Assembly (NCBI RefSeq): GCF_005503015.1
Contig: NZ_SCOL01000003.1
Coordinates: forward strand, 186,001 to 250,000
Reading direction: 5' to 3'
DNA: 64,000 nt
Source: Bacillus sp. E(2018)
Lineage (GTDB): Bacteria > Bacillota > Bacilli > Bacillales > Fictibacillaceae
In this document: positions 26,544 to 32,907 of the stretch, in pieces
Layout: each line of letters opens with the position of its first letter
Numbering within the stretch: position 1 is the first letter of the stretch
The notes under the pieces: model-generated
Told to the model about the DNA's origin: nothing
Database searches by the model: none
Seen by the model: the letters and a program-made list of their open reading frames with translations, nothing else
Made by a program: the position numbers and the translations under genes

Positions 26544-26579
26544 CAATCATAAACAATCAAAAATAACCAAAAACAATCA
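26544..26579. promoter_or_regulatory. Direct-repeat FruR operator
   Basis: Four units of a CAATCAAAAA-type repeat start at 26544, 26554, 26564 and 26574, exactly one helical turn apart (the third unit is TAACCAAAAA). Tandem half-turn-phased direct repeats are typical binding sites of DeoR-family sugar repressors. Shared upstream region of fruR (minus) and the AAC(3)-like gene (plus). Confidence 0.55.
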
Positions 26580-26645
26580 CATCCAAAGTATTCCATTTGT
26601 TTTTGGTATAATGAGGGTACATAAAAAGCTGAAGGTTGTGAAAAC

Positions 26646-27473
26646 ATGAGCAGTATAGAATTACATACAGATTATCCAAAAACGAGGGTATCTTTGGCAG
26701 AGGATCTTCGATTATTGGGGCTGGAAAAAGGAATGACCGTTATCGTTCACTCTAGTTTGAAGTCACTAGGATGGGTGGTAGGAGGACCTGTGGCCGTTGT
26801 ACAAGCGTTAATGGACGTTATTACAGAAGAAGGAACACTAGTTATGCCTACACATACGGCTCATTATTCTGATCCAGCAGGGTGGCTGAACCCGCCGGTT
26901 CCAAAGGATTGGTGGCCGACAATAATAGAAGAGATGCCTGCATTTGATCCAGTTGTAACACCGACATATTTTATGGGAGCGATTGTAGAAGCATTTCGTA
27001 CGTTTCCTGGTGTTATAAGAAGTAATCATCCAACAGAATCTTTTGCTGCCTGGGGTGAAAATAAAGAAACGATCATAAACAATCATTCAGTAAATTTCGG
27101 TTTAGGCGAACAGTCACCTCTTGGGAGGGTTTATGAACTTCAGGGTCATGTTCTTCTGCTAGGTGTAGGTTATGATTCGAATACCTCGATGCACTTAGCC
27201 GAGCATCGCGTACCGTCACCGAAAACAGAAGAAAATGCAGGTCCAATTTTTAGCGATGGAAAAAGAGTATGGAAGTCGTTTACTCAAATCTCTTATCGAG
27301 AGGAATTATTCGAAGAGATTGGAGAGGTTTACGAGCAAAATAGTTATCCAGTCAGAAAAGGAAAAGTAGGGATGGCTGATTGTCGATTGATTTCACAGAA
27401 AGAAGTGGTGGATTTTACAGAGAATTGGCTAAATCAGTATGACCAAAGTAATAAACCGATTGAGCATGCTTAA
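26646..27473 (+). CDS. AAC(3)-family aminoglycoside N-acetyltransferase-like protein
   Basis: 275 aa, Antibiotic_NAT fold (AAC(3)/YokD type). Family motifs are VHSSLKSLGWVVGG near residue 34, GTLVMPTHTAH near 63 and RSNHPTESFAAWG near 121, which carries the catalytic-type His. Transfers acetyl from acetyl-CoA to an amine; many chromosomal Bacillus members give no clear resistance, so an aminoglycoside substrate is not certain. Transcribed divergently from fruR with TATAAT at 26606-26611 as likely -10. Confidence 0.8.
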   Translation: MSSIELHTDYPKTRVSLAEDLRLLGLEKGMTVIVHSSLKSLGWVVGGPVAVVQALMDVITEEGTLVMPTHTAHYSDPAGWLNPPVPKDWWPTIIEEMPAFDPVVTPTYFMGAIVEAFRTFPGVIRSNHPTESFAAWGENKETIINNHSVNFGLGEQSPLGRVYELQGHVLLLGVGYDSNTSMHLAEHRVPSPKTEENAGPIFSDGKRVWKSFTQISYREELFEEIGEVYEQNSYPVRKGKVGMADCRLISQKEVVDFTENWLNQYDQSNKPIEHA

Positions 27474-27529
27474 TGTTGTGAAAAGAAGGGTATGTTTAGT
27501 AGCAAATCCAATGAAATGAGGGAATTGCG

Positions 27530-27913
27530 ATGAGGCGTTCCGTTCCAGCCACAATTATTTCATTCATAGTCGGTATCATTCAGCTAATCTTAATTTTACG
27601 TTTTATTTTTCAACTTTTTAATGCAAATGAAGGAGCAGCTTTCGTACAGCTCATATACGGACTGAGCCAACCACTTCTTTTGCCATTTGCAGCAATTTTC
27701 CCAAACATCGAACTAGCCAATGGATTCGTAATCGAACTGTCAACGATCGTTGCAATCATTGTGTATGGCGTAGTGGGCATGCTACTAAAAAGGCTTTTCT
27801 CAGTAAGAAAAGCAGATCACGTTCATCGTGAAACGGTAATTAGAGAAGAACCCGTTATCCGAGACGAGGCAACGACTAGAGAAAAGAGAATCATACGAGA
27901 AGAAAGAAGATAA
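27530..27913 (+). CDS. YggT-like small membrane protein
   Basis: 127 aa with two hydrophobic helix regions (about 5-30 and 65-88) and the YggT-like pattern of a proline-containing loop between them (SQPLLLPFAAIFPN). A charged C-terminal tail from about 93 alternates R, E and T (VIREEPVIRDEATTREKRI). The function is not known. Single gene with terminator. Confidence 0.6.
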   Translation: MRRSVPATIISFIVGIIQLILILRFIFQLFNANEGAAFVQLIYGLSQPLLLPFAAIFPNIELANGFVIELSTIVAIIVYGVVGMLLKRLFSVRKADHVHRETVIREEPVIRDEATTREKRIIREERR

Positions 27914-27920
27914 AACCAGA

Positions 27921-27955
27921 AAACGTACACCAGCAAGTTCGGTGTACGTTTTTTT
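27921..27955 (+). terminator. Terminator of the YggT-like gene
   Basis: Perfect 11-base stem AAACGTACACC / GGTGTACGTTT with a T run. Confidence 0.85.
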
Positions 27956-28022
27956 GTTATTAAAATTAATTTCTCAAGAAGTGTTGCTATTCTATCTTGT
28001 TTTCCTTACTTCTTCATTGCAA

Positions 28023-28275
28023 GTTGATTGAAGCGTAAGGTTGCCGACTCCTGCGGGACTGGCGGTCAGGTGAGACCCTTAAGGGCGCAAAGCGGCAGTC
28101 CGAAAAGTGGAAGTGACTCGTTCAGCCCCGACAAGCAAAAGTTGAATGGGCTATGAAGGCGCACTTTGCCTTCTTGACTGTTTAACTTTTGACCTCGAGG
28201 GGCTAGTCACTGCAACTAGACAGGAGGCTCACCGCCTGCCCCGCGGAAAGCGAGCAACCTGGAGCGGAAATCAAC
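28023..28275. repeat. Interspersed GTTGATT element, copy C (inverted, with insert)
   Basis: 253 bp in the opposite orientation to copies A and B (GTTGATTGAAGCG ... GGAGCGGAAATCAAC). It contains one nested palindromic element at 28103-28219. Lies between the convergent YggT-like and DsrE genes. Confidence 0.85.
28103..28219. repeat. Nested palindromic element, copy 3
   Basis: 117 bp, reverse complement of the unit at 22403-22520 with one fewer T and a few substitutions. Same position relative to the host repeat as in copy B. Confidence 0.75.
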
Positions 28276-28326
28276 TACATCCAATCTCAGCATCGAAATG
28301 GTAAAAGCTATTCAAATTCTTATATA

Positions 28327-28668
28327 TTATGCAATCGTAATCACTTCATATGTAGCAGAAAGCTCTACAAAGTGTGCCATTCCTGAAATTTCCCCAGCCG
28401 CAAGCTCATTTTCTACGTTATAGTGGTCAACACATGTTTTGCAGGCGAACACTTTAACACCCTTATCTTCTATTTCTTTTAGGTGCAGCGAACATAAAGA
28501 CTGCTCTGTGAGGCAATATACGCCACGATTCATGAAAAAGATCGCCGCAGGAAGATCGGATTGTTGCTTCAAAACAGTAAAATACGTTTCCATTACGTTT
28601 TCTCCAAGAGCAGGATCGTTGCCAGTACCAAATGAGTCAGTTGTTACAAGAATGATTTTGTTCTGCAC
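28327..28668 (-). CDS. DsrE family protein, YedF C-terminal type
   Basis: 113 aa, a single DsrE/DsrF-like sulfurtransferase domain. It corresponds to the C-terminal part of YedF proteins (FMNRGVYCLTE, KVFACKTCVDHY) without the N-terminal TusA-like domain. Cysteines at about 52, 59, 75 and 78 may carry persulfide. YedF proteins are often, but not only, found with selenium metabolism genes, which is of interest given the TGA-containing peroxiredoxin at 39957. Single gene. Confidence 0.75.
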   Translation of the reverse strand: MQNKIILVTTDSFGTGNDPALGENVMETYFTVLKQQSDLPAAIFFMNRGVYCLTEQSLCSLHLKEIEDKGVKVFACKTCVDHYNVENELAAGEISGMAHFVELSATYEVITIA

Positions 28669-28787
28669 GTCAAATCACGCCTCTCTCATATTCTTTTGGC
28701 GACAGCCAATTTGTTTGTGTGAATTATACCATGCTTTGTTTAAACAAAGTCAGAGTTTGTTATGCTAGAGAGAGGAGGTTGATGATT

Positions 28788-29531
28788 ATGAATGAATCCC
28801 TTTTTAACGTGATCGAAAAAGAAGAAGGACGTCGAGCAACTTTTGAAGTCCTTGAATATAAACAGTTGCCTGTAACAAGTGCAGGTTCGAGTTCTTCGTA
28901 CTATGCCAAAGAAACGGGAATATCGTTAAAACAAGTTCGGATTACATTGCGCCAAGGAGCTGTACAAGCTGAGGCGGGAGCATTGCAGTTTATGAAAGGT
29001 GATCTAGGTCTGAAAAGCAATGCCGGTGGTGTTGGAGGGTTCATGAAGAAGATGGCTTCCAACATTTTGACGGAAGAATCTCTGTTCAAACCATTATACG
29101 AAGGAACAGGAGAAATCTATTTAGAGCCCTCATACGGTCATTACTTATTGTTAAACTTAAACGACGAAGAAGTTGTTGCAGATCACGGAATGTTTTACGC
29201 AGCAGAACCATCCGTGCAATTAGGTGTTGCTAGACAAAAACTAACGTCTTCTATAAAAGGAGAGGACGGACTGTTTCAAACGAGATTAAGAGGCTCAGGA
29301 TTTTGTGTGCTTCAGAGCCCGGTTCCGGTTCAACAGATCATGAAGATACAGCTTCATGATGAAAAACTGCAAGTGGATGGTAACTTTGCTCTCTTAAGAA
29401 AAGGGGATATCGATTTTTCAGTAAAACGAGCGTCCTCTTCAATCATTGGATCTGCGACAAGTGGTGAAGGTTACTTGCATGTTTTTGAAGGAACTGGCGA
29501 AGTGTGGATAGCACCGACACTAGGGAAATAA
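28788..29531 (+). CDS. AIM24 family protein
   Basis: 247 aa from ATG 28788 (GGAGGTTGATGATT gives normal spacing; the longer frame from 28719 does not). The AIM24/TRAP-like beta-rich fold is suggested by the repeated pattern of short beta strands, GGFMKKMASNILTEESLF, and two similar motifs YEGTGEIYLEPSYG and FEGTGEVWIAPTLG that mark internal duplication. Bacterial function is unknown. Single gene. Confidence 0.75.
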   Translation: MNESLFNVIEKEEGRRATFEVLEYKQLPVTSAGSSSSYYAKETGISLKQVRITLRQGAVQAEAGALQFMKGDLGLKSNAGGVGGFMKKMASNILTEESLFKPLYEGTGEIYLEPSYGHYLLLNLNDEEVVADHGMFYAAEPSVQLGVARQKLTSSIKGEDGLFQTRLRGSGFCVLQSPVPVQQIMKIQLHDEKLQVDGNFALLRKGDIDFSVKRASSSIIGSATSGEGYLHVFEGTGEVWIAPTLGK

Positions 29532-29538
29532 AAAGAAA

Positions 29539-29585
29539 AGCTGACATAAAAGGTTGAACGTATCACCTTTCGTGTCAGCATTTTT
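29539..29585 (+). terminator. Terminator of the AIM24 gene
   Basis: Stem GCTGACA..AAAGGT / ACCTTT..TGTCAGC followed by a T run. Confidence 0.85.
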
Positions 29586-29624
29586 TATGGGCTTTCATGT
29601 ACATACAAAAACGAAATGTTGCAC

Positions 29625-30164
29625 CTACTCTTCAAACTGCCCGTTGTTCGTAACGACATTGACAGTATTGGCGTTACTGTCTTTCTCAAGACTATTATCA
29701 CTTTGATTAGTCACGACTTCTATAGGTACAGTTGGATTTATAACTTCTCCGCCATTTTTGTTAACGGATATGGTTAAGATGCCATTCGTATATTGTGCTT
29801 TAACGTCTTCGTTTCGAAACATAAAAGGCAGTTGGACGAATCGCTCTGTTCGTTTCATTGCCTTTCTTTGTTGAAAGTGCCCTGTTCGTTTATTTTTTGT
29901 TGACCGTATCTCTTCGCGTTGTGCTTTAATCTGAAGTCCTTGGTTAAGGATCTCAATCTGAAGGTCTTCAGGGTTATAGTCTTTTAGGTTCGCACGAATC
30001 TTGTAATCGTCTGTTGTCTCTTCTGTATCCACTTCAAACGACATCTGGTCTGCAAATTTCTCGAACTGATTGAGCCCTTTGTTGACGTATTGGTCAAAAG
30101 AATTTAGCCAGTCATCCATAGAACGGTTATTAAAAAAAGGCATCAATGGACCTTTGCCTAACAT
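29625..30164 (-). CDS. Hsp20/alpha-crystallin-like protein next to gerP genes (left)
   Basis: 179 aa. The central part (about 45-140) follows the alpha-crystallin domain: DDYKIRANLKDYNPEDLQIE, then RTERFVQLPFMFRNEDVKAQ and the NGILTISV strand that in small heat-shock proteins precedes the C-terminal anchor. The N-terminus is aromatic and the Asn-rich C-tail (SNANTVNVVTNNGQFEE) lacks the usual I-x-I. Follows the GerPF-like gene by 11 bases on the minus strand. Probably a spore-layer protein made late in the mother cell. Confidence 0.75.
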   Translation of the reverse strand: MLGKGPLMPFFNNRSMDDWLNSFDQYVNKGLNQFEKFADQMSFEVDTEETTDDYKIRANLKDYNPEDLQIEILNQGLQIKAQREEIRSTKNKRTGHFQQRKAMKRTERFVQLPFMFRNEDVKAQYTNGILTISVNKNGGEVINPTVPIEVVTNQSDNSLEKDSNANTVNVVTNNGQFEE

Positions 30165-30175
30165 CTTTATACCCC

Positions 30176-30394
30176 CTAAGCATTGCCGGCATTATTAGAG
30201 TCAAAAATATCAGGATCTAATGTGTTTGTTGCATTAACTACATTGGTTGTTTGTATAAAATTCCCTGTGTTTCCTCCGCCAGAGCCGTTGTATCCTTTTC
30301 CTGTTGATTTGGGATTGATAACGAGCGTATCACCAAAATTCACAACCCCTTCTGCCGCATTAATATTAATAGGAGCTACAATTAAACAGGGCAC
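30176..30394 (-). CDS. GerPF/GerPA-like spore germination protein (left, divergent)
   Basis: 72 aa from GTG 30394 (GGGAGG eight bases upstream), giving an MPCLIV start like the MPAIVG of the family. The GerPA/GerPF pattern NFGDTLVINPKSTGKGYNGSGGGNTG and the end TNTLDPDIFDSN are clear. GerP proteins are needed for germinants to cross the spore coat. Forms a two-gene minus-strand operon with the Hsp20-like gene, under a sigma-K-like promoter. Confidence 0.85.
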   Translation of the reverse strand: MPCLIVAPININAAEGVVNFGDTLVINPKSTGKGYNGSGGGNTGNFIQTTNVVNATNTLDPDIFDSNNAGNA

Positions 30395-30449
30395 TTTTAG
30401 CACCTCCCTTTTTCTGAAAAATAACGATTGTGACGTCGTCCTTTACAGT

Positions 30450-30477
30450 TAAGTTATGTAGGTAGAAGCCTAAAGGT
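30450..30477 (-). promoter_or_regulatory. Sigma-K-like promoter of the GerPF-like/Hsp20 operon
   Basis: Minus strand AC (30476-30477), 17 bases, then CATAACTTA (30450-30458), an exact match to the sigma-K -10 consensus CATANNNTA. Confidence 0.65.
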
Positions 30478-30495
30478 GAATGGTACTGTTTAAGC

Positions 30496-30523
30496 ACAAA
30501 AGATTGGGCGGATGCATATCATG
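30496..30523 (+). promoter_or_regulatory. Sigma-K-like promoter of the gerP operon (plus strand)
   Basis: AC at 30496-30497, 17 bases, CATATCATG at 30515-30523 (last base of CATANNNTA differs). Same geometry as the divergent promoter 20 bases away. In B. subtilis gerP is sigma-K dependent. Confidence 0.5.
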
Positions 30524-30555
30524 TGAGAAGTACTTGAAAGTGGGGATGAACGTAT

Positions 30556-30777
30556 ATGCCAGCAATTGTGGGATCTGTATCAGTAAACTCCATATCGAGC
30601 GGCAGCGTTTTTCATGTGGGAGACGTCCAGACCATATGCCCAGTTAGTTACGCAAAAACGTATGCAGGGGCGGGATCTTTTAATACAGGAGATAATCTTC
30701 GTTTGGAGAATGGCTATAATGTTACATTTACACAAGACCCTGATGTAAATGACAGCAATGCAGCAGCAAATTTTTAA
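30556..30777 (+). CDS. Spore germination protein GerPA/GerPF family
   Basis: 73 aa, starting MPAIVGSVSVNSIS, with the family pattern FHVGDVQ and a TQDPDVNDSNAAANF end. By position, as first gene of the cluster, it corresponds to GerPA; by sequence GerPA and GerPF are related, so the letter is not certain. No lipid or signal sequence; expected in the spore coat. Confidence 0.85.
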   Translation: MPAIVGSVSVNSISSGSVFHVGDVQTICPVSYAKTYAGAGSFNTGDNLRLENGYNVTFTQDPDVNDSNAAANF

Positions 30778-30832
30778 ACAACAAGCAAATTCCTTAGGTA
30801 GAAGGCATACATCTAACTAAGGAGCTGATTGT

Positions 30833-31459
30833 ATGAATGAAGAGAGCAACTATTACTTGAGCAAGCTTCAACAGATGATCCTCGATCAGAATGACAAGAT
30901 AAGAGACTTAGAAGACCAGATAAAAGCTTTAAAGAAACAAGTGAGCGATCTATCGTCCCAACCTCAAAATGTAGAATATAAGTTTGATCAATTAAAGATA
31001 GAAAAACTCGAAGGTACCCTGCACATTGGACTTGGGTCTTCAGATGATAGCAAAGACTTGATCGAACAGTTCAATATTGGTCAGAATACCCTTCAGATGC
31101 CAGGAAAGATGGAGCGTAGTACGATTGAAAATCCAAACTACCGAGAGATGATTCAAGTGATGGATGGCTTTTTTGAAAAAGAAGCTCCTGTTTATTTAAA
31201 GTCACTTGAAAGTAAAATGAACATTCCTTTAGATGAACCTTATCGAATCTTCATTTTAGAAGATGTACAGCGACAAGTTCCAGGGAGAATCAAGCACTAT
31301 CTCACAAAGTATGAACCGAAAGATGAGCGTGGCAGAAGGGATATCATTCAAAAAACAAAAGAGGATATCTATCGTGGTATCGAAACTTTTATTGTTCATT
31401 TACGAGATTCTAAGTCTACTGGAGGGGATGAGAGTGAAATTTTGCGTAACCAATCATGA
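30833..31459 (+). CDS. gerPC: Spore germination protein GerPC
   Basis: 208 aa, the largest GerP protein. N-terminal coiled coil at about 8-50 (LQQMILDQNDKIRDLEDQIK), then a folded domain with alternating strands and a helical C-terminal half. Good AAGGAGC ribosome site. Overlaps gerPD by 26 bases. Confidence 0.88.
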   Translation: MNEESNYYLSKLQQMILDQNDKIRDLEDQIKALKKQVSDLSSQPQNVEYKFDQLKIEKLEGTLHIGLGSSDDSKDLIEQFNIGQNTLQMPGKMERSTIENPNYREMIQVMDGFFEKEAPVYLKSLESKMNIPLDEPYRIFILEDVQRQVPGRIKHYLTKYEPKDERGRRDIIQKTKEDIYRGIETFIVHLRDSKSTGGDESEILRNQS

Positions 31460-31604
31460 GTTATTTGTAGGAGAGATTCATATTATAGGTGTAGGTTTAT
31501 CGTCAGTCGTATTGATCGGAGATACAGATTGTATCAGTCTAGGATCTGCTTTTGACACACCTCCGGAATCTTTAGTCTTAGGTACATCACTTGTTCCACT
31601 ATAG
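31434..31604 (+). CDS. gerPD: Spore germination protein GerPD
   Basis: 56 aa from GTG 31434, placed by GGAGGGG seven bases upstream and inside the end of gerPC. Family features are VGEIHIIGVGLSSVVLIGDT and FDTPPESL, as in B. subtilis GerPD (about 58 aa). The overlap suggests coupled translation. Confidence 0.85.
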   Translation: MKFCVTNHELFVGEIHIIGVGLSSVVLIGDTDCISLGSAFDTPPESLVLGTSLVPL

Positions 31605-31613
31605 AGGTGTATA

Positions 31614-32009
31614 ATGTATCGAACATCTGTCGTTGACTGTGTCATTTTAAATTCTCTTGCGAACTCAGGTGTCCTGCAAACAGGAGATACTGACAAGATC
31701 AATAGTTTTTCTGCAGCTCTTGCTATCCAGAGAGAAAGTACAAAGTTTGGAACGTTCAATGTTCCATACAGCAAATATAAAGTTTTTTCACAGCCGGTAT
31801 TAGTTCCAGTTTGTCCGGTGTATAAGATTAAACAAACGTATCATGCGAACCCATATATCAGAGTTGGGAAAATAGATATTCTTGGGGTGTCGAGTTCATC
31901 GATCCTTCATATTGGCTCAGTCCATGATATAAAACTTCAATCTCGTGTTAAGCATGTTCGTAATTTCTTAACGAATCCTAATCCGGAAAGTGAGGAGGAG
32001 GAAACATGA
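31614..32009 (+). CDS. gerPE: Spore germination protein GerPE
   Basis: 131 aa with two similar halves: SGVLQTGDTDKIN near residue 18 and SSSILHIGSVHDIKLQSRVKH near 97. Acidic C-terminus (PESEEEET). Starts 9 bases after gerPD and overlaps the next gene by 4 bases. Confidence 0.88.
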   Translation: MYRTSVVDCVILNSLANSGVLQTGDTDKINSFSAALAIQRESTKFGTFNVPYSKYKVFSQPVLVPVCPVYKIKQTYHANPYIRVGKIDILGVSSSSILHIGSVHDIKLQSRVKHVRNFLTNPNPESEEEET

Positions 32010-32209
32010 ACCTTTTTGTTAGTCAGACGATTGTTATTCAACAGATAAGAGTGGATGGCATACAAAACTCATCTGTGCTCCAAATAGGAAGCGCCGGGGT
32101 TATACAGCCGATTTCGCAATTATTTAACACAGGCGGTTTTACAGGTCCTGCCCCTCAGATTCCGGATCCGGATACTGCTCCTTCTGTTCCTTTAGGGCCG
32201 CCTTCATAA
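32006..32209 (+). CDS. gerPB: Spore germination protein GerPB
   Basis: 67 aa, MNLFVSQTIVIQQIRVDGIQ followed by NSSVLQIGSAGVIQPIS, closely like GerPB. In B. subtilis gerPB is second in the operon; here it is after gerPE. Proline-rich C-terminus (PDPDTAPSVPLGPPS). Confidence 0.85.
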   Translation: MNLFVSQTIVIQQIRVDGIQNSSVLQIGSAGVIQPISQLFNTGGFTGPAPQIPDPDTAPSVPLGPPS

Positions 32210-32221
32210 GAGGTGATTGAA

Positions 32222-32668
32222 TTGGACACTTGGAAACAAATGATGGACTGGAAAAGGATGGCCGAAGAATATTTTGGTGATCAGTTCTTTACACCGAATC
32301 AAAATCAAAGATCGAATAACAATCAAAATAATGAGAGTCCTCTTTGCAACATCTATGACACACCACAGGAAATTTGCTGTGTTTTGGCACTGCCTGGTTT
32401 GAATCGAACAGAGGATGTTGAAGTGATGGTTGACCCGTTTAAGCTGACTGTACAAGGAAAGCTATCATTAACGTTAGATTCCTATCATTTAAGTTCAGAG
32501 GAATTCCAGCTAGGGGCATTTAATCGAGAGATTCATTTGCCAGAAAAGGTTCTTCAAGAGCCTGTGCAGGCTTTTTATCGAAAAGGGTTATTATTCATTC
32601 GCTTATTAAAAGATACACGACCTGGAGCGAATCAGCGAAAGGTAAACTTAAACTGGGTGCAGGAATAG
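32222..32668 (+). CDS. Hsp20/alpha-crystallin-like protein next to gerP genes (right)
   Basis: 148 aa from TTG 32222 (AGAGGTGAT five bases upstream; GTG 32213 in the same frame is possible). A degenerate alpha-crystallin domain spans about 45-145: ICCVLALPGLNRTEDVEVMV, FNREIHLPEKV, YRKGLLFIRLLK. The N-terminus is Asn/Gln-rich. Last gene of the gerP operon, separated from gerPB by 12 bases. No ATPase or transmembrane part. With the similar gene on the left side it frames the cluster. Confidence 0.7.
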   Translation: MDTWKQMMDWKRMAEEYFGDQFFTPNQNQRSNNNQNNESPLCNIYDTPQEICCVLALPGLNRTEDVEVMVDPFKLTVQGKLSLTLDSYHLSSEEFQLGAFNREIHLPEKVLQEPVQAFYRKGLLFIRLLKDTRPGANQRKVNLNWVQE

Positions 32669-32679
32669 TGAGCGTGTTC

Positions 32680-32709
32680 TTGACGGCTAGATATGAACTA
32701 CCTTACAAT
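32680..32709 (+). promoter_or_regulatory. Promoter of the ABC-F gene
   Basis: TTGACG at 32680-32685, 18-base spacer, TACAAT at 32704-32709. About 190 bases of leader follow before the start codon. Confidence 0.55.
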
Positions 32710-32733
32710 ATAGGAAAACAACGGAAGGAACAG

Positions 32734-32763
32734 GTGTATACGTCCAATGCGCAATTAATCTGA
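32734..32763 (+). CDS. Possible leader peptide of the ABC-F gene, 9 aa
   Basis: GTG start with GGAAGGA just upstream encodes MYTSNAQLI and stops with TGA. Short leader ORFs read by stalled ribosomes control several antibiotic-resistance ABC-F genes. Support here is only position, ribosome site and the structured RNA that follows. Confidence 0.35.
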   Translation: MYTSNAQLI

Positions 32764-32812
32764 TTTTAGCCATTTACTTGAATAGAAAAAGTAGAACGCT
32801 AGATAGGATTTC

Positions 32813-32907
32813 TCTGCCCATTTTTAGGACTTCATTACAGGCCTGTTTTTTTGTGATACTTATTTTGGCTTGGGCAGACCTCTCTAGTTAATAGGGGAGG
32901 TTTTTTT
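32813..32907 (+). promoter_or_regulatory. Attenuator-like leader RNA of the ABC-F gene
   Basis: TCTGCCC (32813-32819) can pair with GGGCAGA (32872-32878). Directly next, ACCTCTC (32878-32884) pairs with GGGGAGGT (32894-32901) followed by seven T's that end at the start codon. This last hairpin looks like an intrinsic terminator and also hides the Shine-Dalgarno sequence GGGGAGG, so it could block both transcription and translation. Confidence 0.5.
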
